From the NCBI RefSeq assembly GCF_002742285.1, contig NZ_MDGM01000003.1:124001-188000 (forward strand): a stretch of DNA of 64,000 nt, given 5' to 3'. The DNA comes from Paramylibacter kogurei (GTDB lineage: Bacteria; Pseudomonadota; Alphaproteobacteria; Rhodobacterales; Rhodobacteraceae). The translations under genes were made by a program, and so were the position numbers. This document shows positions 21,931 to 31,520 of the stretch, in pieces. The first letter of the stretch is position 1; each line of letters begins with the position of its first letter. The notes under the pieces were generated by a model that worked only from the letters and a program-made list of their open reading frames with translations, was not told where the DNA came from and ran no database searches.

Positions 21931-22674
21931 TCAAAGCAATCCTAACGAATGAAAGCTTGCATCGGTTTCTTTGCCAATCACGATATGATCGTGAAGCGTA
22001 ATATTCAGCGCCAGCAATGCATTTTCAATACGCCGTGTCATATCAATGTCTGCCTGGCTTGGTGATGGATCGCCCGATGGATGGTTGTGCACCAAAATGA
22101 TTGCGCTTGCGTTTAATTCCAATGCGCGTTTGGCAACCTCTCGCGGATAAACGGGGACATGATCAACAGTGCCACGTTGTTGTTCCTCATCCGCAATCAA
22201 CGTGTTTTTGCGATCCAAAAACAAAATCCGAAATTGTTCGGTATCACGATGCGCCATGACCGTTTTACAATATACCATTAAGGCATCCCATGATGATAAA
22301 ACATCCTGTCCCAATACCCGCGCCTGTGCCATGCGATGGCCCGCGGCCTCGATGATTTTTAATTCTTGCGCAACAGCGGGGCCGATCCCTTTGATTTCAG
22401 CAAGCCGCCCAATCGGTGCAGCCAGCACGCGATTAAAATCACCAAATTCCTTGATCAATTTATGCGCTAATGGTTTCACATCACGCCGTGGAATGGCGCG
22501 AAACAGGATCAATTCCAAGATTTCATAATCGGGCATTGCCGCAGCACCGCCCTTAAAAAATCGATCTCGCAGGCGCGCGCGATGGTTTTTGCGAAAATCT
22601 TCCACAACCACAGGTTTGCCCGTGAAAAGATCGGGGAGAGGCGATTCTTGAAAGCTACTACGTTTACTGTCCAT
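21931..22674 (-). CDS. radC: RadC family JAMM-domain protein
   Basis: 247 aa. N-terminal helix-hairpin-helix region (LAEIKGIGPAVAQELK) followed by the metal-binding JAMM motif HNHPSGDPSPSQAD. Despite the name, a DNA repair role is not supported for the family; function is uncertain. Ends back-to-back with the OmpA fusion gene with no gap. Confidence 0.92.
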   Translation of the reverse strand: MDSKRSSFQESPLPDLFTGKPVVVEDFRKNHRARLRDRFFKGGAAAMPDYEILELILFRAIPRRDVKPLAHKLIKEFGDFNRVLAAPIGRLAEIKGIGPAVAQELKIIEAAGHRMAQARVLGQDVLSSWDALMVYCKTVMAHRDTEQFRILFLDRKNTLIADEEQQRGTVDHVPVYPREVAKRALELNASAIILVHNHPSGDPSPSQADIDMTRRIENALLALNITLHDHIVIGKETDASFHSLGLL

Positions 22675-22712
22675 ATGTTGACAGTGGCGCGACTTGGTTA
22701 ACGAATGTTAAA

Positions 22713-23549
22713 TCAATCCCAAGTCGGGTGAAATTTTCCGGCAGGTGACAGAGTGAAAATTTCAACACCATCGGATGTTACACCAACAGAATGTTCAAAT
22801 TGTGCGGATAGCGATTTATCACGCGTTACCGCTGTCCAATCATCGGCCAAGATTTTGGTTTCTGGGCGGCCAAGGTTCAACATTGGTTCAATGGTGAAAA
22901 ACATGCCTTCTTCCAATACAGGGCCAGAACCCCAACGGCCATAATGCAAAACATTTGGCGCGGAATGAAACACGCGCCCCAAACCATGCCCGCAAAAATC
23001 GCGCACAACCGAACAACGCTGTGCCTCTGCATAGGTTTGGATTGCGGCGCCAATGTCACCAAATGTATTGCCAGGTTTCACCTGATCAATACCCAGCATC
23101 AACGCGGTATGTGTTACATCAATCAAGCGCTCTGCTTTGCGGCTCCGCTTGCCTGCCACATACATGCGGGAATTATCGCCAAACCATCCGTCCAAAATAA
23201 CAGTCACATCGATATTTAGAATATCACCATCGCGCAGTTTTTTATCGGACGGAATGCCATGGCACACAACGTGGTTTATGGAAATACAGGTGGCATGTTG
23301 ATATCCGCGATACCCAATTGTTGCGGATTTTGCACCCGCGTCATTCACCATTTTTTCAACAGCCTTATCAAGCGCGGCGGTGGTGACACCAACCTCGATC
23401 ATCGGGGCGATGTTGTCCAAAATTTCGGCAGCCAAACGCCCAGCGCGGCGCATGCCTTCGAATTCTTCGGGGGAATGAATGGTAATGCCATCGGCATTAA
23501 TTCTGGGTTTGCTGATCACGTGATATGCCTGTTTTAATACTGATTGCAT
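22713..23549 (-). CDS. map: Methionine aminopeptidase, type I
   Basis: 278 aa. Removes initiator methionine. All five metal ligands are visible (D114, D125, H188, E221, E252) plus substrate histidine H97 (CHGIP). An N-terminal stretch of about 20 residues precedes the core. It sits two bases downstream of sfsA, so the two are likely co-transcribed. Confidence 0.95.
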   Translation of the reverse strand: MQSVLKQAYHVISKPRINADGITIHSPEEFEGMRRAGRLAAEILDNIAPMIEVGVTTAALDKAVEKMVNDAGAKSATIGYRGYQHATCISINHVVCHGIPSDKKLRDGDILNIDVTVILDGWFGDNSRMYVAGKRSRKAERLIDVTHTALMLGIDQVKPGNTFGDIGAAIQTYAEAQRCSVVRDFCGHGLGRVFHSAPNVLHYGRWGSGPVLEEGMFFTIEPMLNLGRPETKILADDWTAVTRDKSLSAQFEHSVGVTSDGVEIFTLSPAGKFHPTWD

Positions 23550-23551
23550 CC

Positions 23552-24268
23552 TTAGACCGAAAAGCGGCCCGATGCCAAGGGTAGTCTTTTGCCAATAAAT
23601 ACTTCGTTAGGGGACAGAACGGTATCGTAAACCAGCAAGTCCACCCCCGCCGATAGCGCTTGTTCATAGGCGGCAAAATAAGTTGGGTCAATATCACCCG
23701 CCACGCGAAACGATGCCGCATCATCACGTTGCACCAGATATAAGATCGTTGCACGATGCCCGTTGGCCACCATATTCGCAAGCTCGCCCATGTGTTTTGC
23801 CCCACGTGCGGTCACGCTATCTGGGAATTCTGCGATACCTGATTTGCGCGAAAGAGTGACGCTTTTGACCTCTAAATAATGATCCGGTTCACCATCCGTT
23901 GTTAGCAGTAAATCCACACGTGAATTTTCGCCGTATTTTACCTCTGCTTTGACGTGATCAAAAACAAGTTCTGGTATCGCCTTGTTCGCCAAGGCTTCTT
24001 TTATAATTTTATTTGGCATGGCTGTATCAACGCCAATTAATGTCCCATTTTCAAGCTCGGCTAATTTCCAAGAATAATTCAACTTTCGTTTTGGATCATC
24101 ATTTGGCTCGACCCAAACCTTGAGTCCGCGCGCATTCATCCCTAGCATGGAACCAGGATTGGCAACATGCGCTGTGACAGCGCTGCCATCTTGCAATATT
24201 ATGTCTGCCAAAAATCGCTTATATCTTCGCTCTAATATTGCGGGAACTAGGGGTCTGGTAAATTTCAT
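23552..24268 (-). CDS. sfsA: Sugar fermentation stimulation protein A
   Basis: 238 aa from ATG 24268, matching the family start (MKFTRPLVPAILERRYKRFLADI). OB-fold N-terminus and a nuclease-like core with DLLLTTDGEPDHYLEVKSVTL. Named for an E. coli phenotype; DNA-binding or nuclease activity is proposed for the family, but the role is unsettled. A longer in-frame start at 24322 would overlap the divergent gene and is unlikely. Confidence 0.92.
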   Translation of the reverse strand: MKFTRPLVPAILERRYKRFLADIILQDGSAVTAHVANPGSMLGMNARGLKVWVEPNDDPKRKLNYSWKLAELENGTLIGVDTAMPNKIIKEALANKAIPELVFDHVKAEVKYGENSRVDLLLTTDGEPDHYLEVKSVTLSRKSGIAEFPDSVTARGAKHMGELANMVANGHRATILYLVQRDDAASFRVAGDIDPTYFAAYEQALSAGVDLLVYDTVLSPNEVFIGKRLPLASGRFSV

Positions 24269-24309
24269 GCTAGCAGATTTACGAATATGTTGAATAAAGG
24301 ACAATACCA

Positions 24310-25041
24310 ATGAAAAACCCAACCGCGGCGATGCTGGTGATCGGCGATGAAATACTGTCGGGGCGCACGCGCGATGCGAATATGCACCACTTGGCGGGTG
24401 AGCTGACCAAGATTGGGATTACCCTGACAGAGGTACGCGTTGTTGCCGACGAGGCAGATGATATCGTGCGTGCCGTAAATGAATTACGTGCACGGGTTAC
24501 ATATGTTTTCACCAGCGGTGGCATTGGGCCAACACATGATGACATCACGGCCGATTGCATTGCCGCGGCATTTGGGGTGGGCATTGATGTCCGTGCCGAT
24601 GCGCGCGCCGTATTGGCGATGAATTACGAAAATGGCGAGGCGGATTTAAACCCTGCGCGGTTGCGCATGGCGCGTATTCCAGATGGCGCAACCTTGATTG
24701 AAAATTCCGTGTCTCGCGCACCGGGATTTAGCATTGAAAATGTCCATGTCATGGCCGGTGTGCCAAGCGTTTTCACCGCGATGGTTGCTTGGTTATTGCC
24801 ACAGCTACAACATGGCGCTGCGGTTGTTTCAGATAGTTACCGCGTCGACCTTCCTGAAAGCGTGATCGCTGGGCCTTTGGGTGAAATCGCGGATGCATTT
24901 CGTGAATTATCCGTTGGTTCATATCCGTTTTTCGAAGACGGTAAACATGGCGCAAATCTGGTTGTGCGCGGCACTGATGCGTCACTGGTTGCACAGGCAA
25001 TGGATCGTATCAAATCCGCATTTTCAGGACGCATCGCATGA
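24310..25041 (+). CDS. CinA/MoaB-type molybdopterin-binding domain protein
   Basis: 243 aa, ATG with AAGGA about 8 bases upstream. The MoCF-like domain shows MLVIGDEILSGRTRDANMHHLA and the loop FTSGGIGPTHDDITADCIAAAFG. It corresponds to the N-terminal half of CinA and lacks the nicotinamide-nucleotide deamidase half, as in many alphaproteobacteria. Stop overlaps the acetyltransferase start by four bases (ATGA). Confidence 0.88.
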   Translation: MKNPTAAMLVIGDEILSGRTRDANMHHLAGELTKIGITLTEVRVVADEADDIVRAVNELRARVTYVFTSGGIGPTHDDITADCIAAAFGVGIDVRADARAVLAMNYENGEADLNPARLRMARIPDGATLIENSVSRAPGFSIENVHVMAGVPSVFTAMVAWLLPQLQHGAAVVSDSYRVDLPESVIAGPLGEIADAFRELSVGSYPFFEDGKHGANLVVRGTDASLVAQAMDRIKSAFSGRIA

Positions 25042-25736
25042 GCTGGATCAAACCCGATATTGAAACGCTTTATGATACCATTGATGCAACATGGGCACCG
25101 TTTGAAATTCAAACACTAAACGGTTGGCAAATTCGAGAAGGTCGTGGTGGTGGAAAACGTGTAAGCGCCGCGACGCAAACCGAATCCAATGCCATTATCG
25201 AAGAAGCTGAAAGCGCCATGACCGCATTGGGGCAACAGCATATTTTCATGATCCGCGCCGGATTTCCGACATTGGAAATTCAACTGGCACGGCGTCAATA
25301 TTCAATTATGGATGCGACATTGATCATGGCATGTGAAACATCCAAAATTGCCGCAAAGCATCCTGTTGATGTTTCACAAGATCCATCTAAAACACAGGCT
25401 GAAATTTGGGGCGCTGGCGGGATCGGTCAAGAAAGGCTTGATGTGATGCGCCGCGTTCGTGTTCCAAAGACGTGCATATCAATCCAAAACAAAGCCGCAG
25501 CATTTGCGGCCATACACCAGGGTATTTGCATGGTGCATTGCGTGGAGGTAATTGAATCAATGCGCCGCCAAGGTTTAGGAAAACAAATCATGCAAGCAGT
25601 GGCCGAATGGGCCGCGCAAAACAAAGCCCATACGGTTTGTATCCTTGTTGTCGCTGCAAATCATGGCGCTAAAACCATGTATGAAAAAATGGGATTGGTT
25701 GAAGTTGGCAAATACCATTATCGCATCAAGCGTTAA
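25038..25736 (+). CDS. GNAT family N-acetyltransferase
   Basis: 232 aa. The C-terminal half carries the acetyl-CoA loop RRQGLGKQIM (about 172-181), the beta-strand VCILVVAAN and the closing YEKMGLVEVGKYHYR. The N-terminal half is poorly conserved and probably recognises the substrate, which is unknown. Coupled to the CinA-like gene; its stop overlaps the desaturase stop. Confidence 0.85.
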   Translation: MSWIKPDIETLYDTIDATWAPFEIQTLNGWQIREGRGGGKRVSAATQTESNAIIEEAESAMTALGQQHIFMIRAGFPTLEIQLARRQYSIMDATLIMACETSKIAAKHPVDVSQDPSKTQAEIWGAGGIGQERLDVMRRVRVPKTCISIQNKAAAFAAIHQGICMVHCVEVIESMRRQGLGKQIMQAVAEWAAQNKAHTVCILVVAANHGAKTMYEKMGLVEVGKYHYRIKR

Positions 25737-26728
25737 ACCAACGGTTTTTCACTTATGTCATTGGTAGCTAAACTTGCTATGGGAAAACCAACCATTTTTC
25801 CCAATTCTTCATCCCACAATTTCCAGCGGATACAGGATAATCCCTCAACCCAGCCAACTTTGACTGGGTTCAACATATGCGCAATTTCATCCTGACATTC
25901 CTTTAACCGATATGACGGGATGCGCGCATTCAAATGGTGTAAATCATGATAGGCAATATTCGCGGTCGCCAAATCAAATAGCCGTCCAAAATCCAAAATT
26001 GTCGTTCCTGTTAGTGCCGCGGTTTCAAAATCCAAATTTGGATGGCGCTCCCAATATGTATTTTCGAAATTGTGCTGCACATATGGAATGATTGATCCCG
26101 CGGTTGCGCCAAATATCGACGCCCACAACAGGATATAGATCCCCTCAAATCCCATCAATGCGTAAACGCCGATCCAAAAAACCAACAACAACAGATTTGT
26201 TGTCATTGCATCCAGAACACCTGTGCGCTTGATATTTTTTGGCCAACGGTAGCGAAAGAAAAATATTATTATGGGGCCGACAAAAAACAACGTGAATGCG
26301 CTTCGATAAATTCGATATCCCAAACGACGTGCAGGTGTCGTGGCATCATATTCCGCCACGGTCATGGTATATATTTCGGATGCATCCCGTTCATCGAGAT
26401 TTCCAATATGCGCATGATGCAACCCATGATTATACCGCAGTGATCGAAATGGGGTCCATGTGATCCCTGACAACAATGTACCAACCATATTATTCATGCG
26501 CGATGTGCAAAAAAATGAATAATGTCCGCAATCATGTTGCAACATATAAAGCCGGATAATGCCGATACCTGTAAGAAGCACAAAGATGCTGCTTAACAAC
26601 CAATGATCATAGAAAATATAGGCGAGCGAAAATGATCCAAGGTAAAATGCGATGGTCAACGTTAAATCCCGCGCCGCTAACCCGTTGTTGGCTTGCGCGT
26701 ATTTCTTGGTGAAATCTTTGATCTTCAT
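25733..26728 (-). CDS. Membrane fatty acid desaturase family protein
   Basis: 331 aa with at least four hydrophobic segments. Histidine boxes for the di-iron centre: HDCGH, HGLHHAH and HDLHHLNARIPSYRLKEC, plus QHNFE. Layout fits acyl-lipid desaturases of the Delta-12/omega-3 type; carotenoid or alkane enzymes share the boxes, so the substrate is uncertain. It lies 70 bases downstream of a LysR gene on the same strand. Confidence 0.87.
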   Translation of the reverse strand: MKIKDFTKKYAQANNGLAARDLTLTIAFYLGSFSLAYIFYDHWLLSSIFVLLTGIGIIRLYMLQHDCGHYSFFCTSRMNNMVGTLLSGITWTPFRSLRYNHGLHHAHIGNLDERDASEIYTMTVAEYDATTPARRLGYRIYRSAFTLFFVGPIIIFFFRYRWPKNIKRTGVLDAMTTNLLLLVFWIGVYALMGFEGIYILLWASIFGATAGSIIPYVQHNFENTYWERHPNLDFETAALTGTTILDFGRLFDLATANIAYHDLHHLNARIPSYRLKECQDEIAHMLNPVKVGWVEGLSCIRWKLWDEELGKMVGFPIASLATNDISEKPLV

Positions 26729-26798
26729 CCGTACCTCAAATGTGTATCTTCAATAACCCCCACATGAAATCAAAATAATAATTAATGTAATAAATAAC

Positions 26799-27707
26799 TT
26801 ACGCCCAATCTGTCGCATCGCTATCTTTAAAATACGTGGCGAGAAAATCAATACATGCACGTAATTTTGGCTGTGTATATGTTGCAGGTTGGTATACAGC
26901 GTAAATTCCCGCTTCCAGTACAGGAAGTTGTTTTAACACCTGAACCAATGATCCATCCTTGAGCGCAGGGGATACCAAAAAGTTAGGTAATATCGTTAAA
27001 CCTATGCCTTCTTTGGCGGCTGTCATCAATGACAAGCCATCATTAACGGTAAAATTCCCCGGTGTGCGAATTTGGCGTTCTTCTCCACTTGTCGCGGTAA
27101 GATTCCAAACCTGATTTACCGAACCTTGCGAATAATGCATCAAGCGATGCTCGGTTAAATCATCAATTGTGCGCGGCTCGCCGAATTTTTTAATATATTC
27201 AGGCGAAGCAACAATATAAAAACGTGCCGTTGCCAATTTGCGCGCCTTTAGCGAACTATCAACCAACTTTCCGATGCGAATGGCCAAATCGATGTTGTCT
27301 TGGGTTAGGTCAACAAACCGATTTGTCAGCTCCATATTCACCCGAATTTCCGGATATTGCGCCAAAAATGCACCCATCGCGCGGGAAATTTGATTACCGC
27401 CAAAATCCGTACTGGCAGAGATTTTTAACGTACCCTTTGGCGCGGCTTGCATCGATTGTACTTGTTCATCTGCAAAACGCACGTCTTCCAAAATTTTCGA
27501 TACTTTGTCGTAATACGACTGTCCGATTTCCGTAGGGCTTACACGTCGTGTCGTGCGGTTTAACAGCGTTACACCCAATCGGGATTCAAGTGCGGAAATA
27601 TGTTTGGAAATCGCAGATTTTGAAATTTTTAGCTTTCGCGCCGCCTCTGTAAAGCCGCCGTTTTCAACAATGCTGGTAAAGGCTTGCATTTCGCTCAGAT
27701 GGTCCAC
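26799..27707 (-). CDS. LysR family transcriptional regulator
   Basis: 302 aa. N-terminal winged helix (FTSIVENGGFTEAARKLKISKSAISKHISALESRLG at about 10-45, then NRTTRRVSPTE) and a periplasmic-binding-like effector domain. Gene order on the same strand suggests it may affect the desaturase downstream, although LysR genes are more often divergent from their targets. Confidence 0.9.
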   Translation of the reverse strand: MDHLSEMQAFTSIVENGGFTEAARKLKISKSAISKHISALESRLGVTLLNRTTRRVSPTEIGQSYYDKVSKILEDVRFADEQVQSMQAAPKGTLKISASTDFGGNQISRAMGAFLAQYPEIRVNMELTNRFVDLTQDNIDLAIRIGKLVDSSLKARKLATARFYIVASPEYIKKFGEPRTIDDLTEHRLMHYSQGSVNQVWNLTATSGEERQIRTPGNFTVNDGLSLMTAAKEGIGLTILPNFLVSPALKDGSLVQVLKQLPVLEAGIYAVYQPATYTQPKLRACIDFLATYFKDSDATDWA

Positions 27708-27784
27708 ATTCGATCTTTCTGTTGGTAATCACACAGGTTGCAACGCTAAATTTTTCGCACATCGGACACAACCAATTCTTTGGC

Positions 27785-29101
27785 TTAATTTCCCGTAATA
27801 CGCCAATAGGGGCCAAGAGGTGTTTCGACGCGCTCTAACCCTTTGCGTATGTCCACCGGTTCGTTCAATTCAAATAGGTTTTTCATATCTGAAAGGATGG
27901 ATTTGTTATCACCAAAATACGTGTGCCCGAAAAAATCTGATTTCACATTGGACGCATCAATCAAATCAATACCCTCCACAGGATTAAGCCCGTTTGATGC
28001 ATCACCAATGCGGATCAACCCATTCACCGTTTCGGACATACGCAACGCTGTATCGTTGTCAGACGCATAAAGTGTGACCGGGCGCGAAAGCGTGCGAAAC
28101 TTTGGCGCTAACCGTTCTTTGAAAACCTTAGCATCAATGTCGGGTGCTGCCAAAACCACCGTTGTGATTTTCGCGGCCGCGTCGGGGTCTTCGGCGATTA
28201 AATCGGCCAGCCCTTGGGATAAAATCCGTGTCCCCATCGAATGCGCGATCACGATCACACGCTCTGCATCTTGTGCTGTCAGTTCGCGTAAAAACGCGGT
28301 CATATCGGTGTAGGTGATTTCCGCGACTTGGCTGTCGTGGGTATAGGCGCTCCCCAATGCTTTGGATGGCCAGCTAAAGAAAAAAGTGGGCCCTTCAAAT
28401 CCCAAATCATATTTTAGCTGTCCAGTGCGCCGCGCTGCTTTGTCAAAGCTGGTGTTGAATCCATGCACAAATGCTAAAATGGCTCGATCATCCAATTGGC
28501 TCAGATCATCACGCACGCCTGCCATAACTGCCTCTTTGCCATCCTCGGCAATCCATTGCAGAACAACATGCTTTTCTTCGTCAAAGCCAAATATTTTTTC
28601 GATAAACCAATTCGGCGATTCCAGTTCGCCCATTTCGTGATCGCGTGGGATTGATACCTCTGCCACGCCATAGCGTAATTCACCGTCAAAATTTCCGTAT
28701 TGGCTTGTTTGATCGTCTTCGTCACGTTGATCCTCTGGCACCAAATTCCGATTTGTTGCGTAATATAGCTGAACAATTGAACTGGTTTCTTCGGGATCAA
28801 GATTTGCTTCGACACTTGGTTCCACAACGACTTCGGGCATGACAACAATGGGTGGCTCTAGCGTCACAACTGGATCAGACATCGGTTCTGATGGTGCGCT
28901 CATTGGGAAATCATTCTTTGGCACAGGTGCAGGCGCTGGGGGCGGAGGTGGCGGTGGCGGTGACATACCACCAGTGTTTGGTTCCGACGATATGTTTTCC
29001 GAAAGTTCCGGCGCACTTAGCTCTGACACAATCATCCACACACCAGCGAAAATCACCGCAAGGATTGGAATTACTAAAATCAACTTCAATCTGTTCATCA
29101 T
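27785..29101 (-). CDS. Membrane-anchored alpha/beta hydrolase (DUF900 type) with proline-rich linker
   Basis: 438 aa. One N-terminal membrane segment (about 5-28) then an extended linker with eight consecutive prolines near residue 50 and an acidic, proline-rich stretch to about 110. The hydrolase domain has AFVHGFNTSFDKAARR and the nucleophile elbow AHSMG. The catalytic domain is probably in the periplasm. Substrate unknown; the DUF900 group is annotated as esterase or lipase-like. Confidence 0.85.
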   Translation of the reverse strand: MMNRLKLILVIPILAVIFAGVWMIVSELSAPELSENISSEPNTGGMSPPPPPPPPAPAPVPKNDFPMSAPSEPMSDPVVTLEPPIVVMPEVVVEPSVEANLDPEETSSIVQLYYATNRNLVPEDQRDEDDQTSQYGNFDGELRYGVAEVSIPRDHEMGELESPNWFIEKIFGFDEEKHVVLQWIAEDGKEAVMAGVRDDLSQLDDRAILAFVHGFNTSFDKAARRTGQLKYDLGFEGPTFFFSWPSKALGSAYTHDSQVAEITYTDMTAFLRELTAQDAERVIVIAHSMGTRILSQGLADLIAEDPDAAAKITTVVLAAPDIDAKVFKERLAPKFRTLSRPVTLYASDNDTALRMSETVNGLIRIGDASNGLNPVEGIDLIDASNVKSDFFGHTYFGDNKSILSDMKNLFELNEPVDIRKGLERVETPLGPYWRITGN

Positions 29102-29184
29102 ATGCCCAGCTTGTTTGTTTGAAATACCTTACCCTAACCCCAACATCTTAAATCTGTCTAGAACTCAACGGTTTTCGAATCCGC

Positions 29185-29213
29185 TTGCAGTTTATGAACA
29201 ATCGCCCTATATG
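29185..29213 (+). promoter_or_regulatory. Possible promoter of the rimP-nusA-infB operon
   Basis: TTGCAG at 29185-29190, exactly 17 bases, then TATATG at 29208-29213. This gives transcription starting near 29220, upstream of the leader terminator. No other gene is visible in the 219-base gap. Confidence 0.5.
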
Positions 29214-29269
29214 CACATCAACAGCGGCAAGTTTGGCTTCCAACCCCAAGCTTCCATCGAAAATATCCG

Positions 29270-29292
29270 ACGGGCCGCGCGCCCGTTTTTTT
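29270..29292 (+). terminator. Intrinsic terminator inside the rimP leader
   Basis: Stem ACGGGC (29270-29275) / GCCCGT (29281-29286) with loop CGCGC, followed by a run of seven T. It points at rimP and lies 28 bases before its start codon, with no complete gene on this strand upstream. It therefore looks like an attenuator or the end of a short leader RNA. Confidence 0.7.
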
Positions 29293-29320
29293 GTGCCCAG
29301 AATTTGGGAATGGTAGAATA

Positions 29321-29872
29321 ATGTCAGATTTGATTGCAAAAGCAGCGATAGACAAACGCATGGCATCCATCGTGCAACCCGTTGTCGAGGACATGGGTTA
29401 CGAATTGGTGCGCATCCGCTTGATGTCGGGTAAATCAACAACGTTGCAAGTGATGGCCGAACGCCCAGATGGCGGGATCGAAGTTGACGATTGCGCCAAG
29501 ATCAGCACCGAACTCGGCGCGATTTTGGATGTCGAAGACCCGATCGAAGCCGATTACGCGCTCGAAGTTTCAAGCCCAGGCATTGATCGCCCGCTTACAC
29601 GGCTTAAAGATTTTGAAATGTGGCAAGGCCACGAGGCCAAAATCGAAACAACAGAATTGATCGACGGACAACGTCGTTTCAAGGGTATCCTGCGCGGTAT
29701 TGAGGGCAACGAAGTACTGATTGAAATCCAACAGGGTACAATTGGTTTAGATTTTGAATGGCTGTCAGATGCCAAATTGGTTCTGACAGATGAATTGGTT
29801 GCGCAAACCCTGAAGGGGCGCAAAGACATTGTCGAAAGCGATTTCGATACGATTGAGACAGAAGAGGATTAA
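29321..29872 (+). CDS. rimP: Ribosome maturation factor RimP
   Basis: 183 aa from ATG 29321; an upstream in-frame ATG (29291) would put the terminator stem's tail into the ribosome-binding region and breaks homology. Assists 30S subunit assembly. Motifs: [39 protein letters not shown] and [17 protein letters not shown]. Heads the classical rimP-nusA-ylxR-infB operon. Confidence 0.95.
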   Translation: MSDLIAKAAIDKRMASIVQPVVEDMGYELVRIRLMSGKSTTLQVMAERPDGGIEVDDCAKISTELGAILDVEDPIEADYALEVSSPGIDRPLTRLKDFEMWQGHEAKIETTELIDGQRRFKGILRGIEGNEVLIEIQQGTIGLDFEWLSDAKLVLTDELVAQTLKGRKDIVESDFDTIETEED

Positions 29873-29876
29873 TCCC

Positions 29877-31496
29877 ATGGCTATCACCAGTGCAAACCGT
29901 TTGGAGCTGCTGCAAATCGCAGATTCAGTTGCCCGCGAAAAAATGATCGACCCTGATCTTGTTTTGCAAGCAATGGAAGAATCTTATGCCAAGGCTGCAA
30001 AATCAAAATACGGTGCCGATCTTGATATTCGTGCCAATATTGATCGCAAATCTGGCGAGCTTCAAATGACACGCGTGCGCGAAGTTGTGCAAGAAGTCGA
30101 AGATTATTCAACACAAATGACCGTCGAAGAGGCCAAAGCCCATATCGACAACCCAGAAGTGGGCAGCCTGATCATCGACGAATTGCCACCAATGGATTTC
30201 GGTCGTATCGCGGCGCAATCTGCAAAACAAGTTATCTTGCAAAAAGTACGCGAAGCAGAACGCGATCGCCAATACGAAGAATTCAAAGACCGCCAGGGCG
30301 AAATCATCAATGGTTTGGTCAAGCGTGTTGAATACGGCAATGTCATCGTTGACGTTGGCCGCGGAGAGGCAGTGTGCCGCCGCGATCAATTGATCAACCG
30401 CGAAATGTTCCGCAATGGCGACCGTATCCGTGCCTATATCAAAGAGGTACGTTCAGAAACACGCGGGCCACAAATCTTCCTTTCACGTACAGCGCCTGAA
30501 TTCATGGCCGAGCTGTTCAAAATGGAAGTGCCTGAAATTTACGACGGTATCATCGAAATCAAGGCGGTTGCCCGCGATCCAGGTTCGCGCGCCAAAATCG
30601 GTGTTATTTCATATGACAATTCCATCGATCCTGTGGGTGCCTGCGTGGGTATGCGCGGCTCTCGCGTACAAGCCGTTGTAAACGAATTGCAGGGCGAAAA
30701 AATCGACATCATTCCGTGGAATGAAGATGCGCCAACATTCTTGGTCAACGCATTGCAACCTGCCGAAGTAACCAAAGTTGTTCTGGACGATGACGCAGAA
30801 CGTATCGAAGTTGTGGTTCCTGATGAACAATTGTCATTGGCAATTGGTCGTCGCGGTCAAAACGTGCGCCTAGCTTCACAGCTGACAGGTTTGGATATCG
30901 ACATCCTGACCGAAGCGGATGAATCAGAGCGCCGTCAAAAAGAATTCGAAGTACGTTCCAAATTGTTCATGGACACAATGAATGTCGACGAAGTCGTCGC
31001 ACAATTGTTGGTATCCGAAGGCTTCGCATCACTTGAAGAAGTTGCATATGTTGAAATCGACGAATTGTTGGTGATCGAAGGGTTCGACCAAGACACCGCA
31101 GAAGAATTGCAAGCACGTGCACGCGAAAGCCTTGATGAACTTAACGCCAAGGCAATTGCCGAAGCCCGTGAAATGGGTGTGGAACAATCCTTGATCGATT
31201 TCGAAGGTCTGTCACCACAAATGTTGGTCGCGCTTGGCAAAGACGATGTGAAAACAATCGAAGATTTCGCAACCTGTGCTGACTGGGAGTTGGCCGGTGG
31301 TTACACAACTGTAAACGGCGAACGTCACAAAGATGACGGTATCTTGGAACAGTTGGATGTAAACTTGGAAGAAGCCCAAGAATTGATCATGGCCGCGCGT
31401 TTGCAGCTTGGTTGGGTTACAGAGGAACAACTGGCCGAAGATGCCGCCACCGAAGAAGACGGCGAAGGCGAAACATCACAGGAGACTGAAGCCTGA
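29877..31496 (+). CDS. nusA: Transcription termination/antitermination factor NusA
   Basis: 539 aa from ATG 29877; AGAGGA at 29863-29868 lies in the end of rimP. Domains in order: N-terminal RNA-polymerase-binding region, S1 (about 130-200), two KH domains (IGVISYDNSIDPVGACVGMRGSRVQ; LAIGRRGQNVRLASQLTG) and two C-terminal helix-hairpin acidic repeats, ending in a Glu/Asp-rich tail. Confidence 0.97.
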   Translation: MAITSANRLELLQIADSVAREKMIDPDLVLQAMEESYAKAAKSKYGADLDIRANIDRKSGELQMTRVREVVQEVEDYSTQMTVEEAKAHIDNPEVGSLIIDELPPMDFGRIAAQSAKQVILQKVREAERDRQYEEFKDRQGEIINGLVKRVEYGNVIVDVGRGEAVCRRDQLINREMFRNGDRIRAYIKEVRSETRGPQIFLSRTAPEFMAELFKMEVPEIYDGIIEIKAVARDPGSRAKIGVISYDNSIDPVGACVGMRGSRVQAVVNELQGEKIDIIPWNEDAPTFLVNALQPAEVTKVVLDDDAERIEVVVPDEQLSLAIGRRGQNVRLASQLTGLDIDILTEADESERRQKEFEVRSKLFMDTMNVDEVVAQLLVSEGFASLEEVAYVEIDELLVIEGFDQDTAEELQARARESLDELNAKAIAEAREMGVEQSLIDFEGLSPQMLVALGKDDVKTIEDFATCADWELAGGYTTVNGERHKDDGILEQLDVNLEEAQELIMAARLQLGWVTEEQLAEDAATEEDGEGETSQETEA

Positions 31497-31520
31497 TTTT
31501 TCAGGCTTCGGTAACGCCCT

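Noticed and set aside
28926-28966. GGC/GGT-rich repeat tract
   Set aside because: It encodes the polyproline linker of the anchored hydrolase; a coding low-complexity segment, not a separate repeat.
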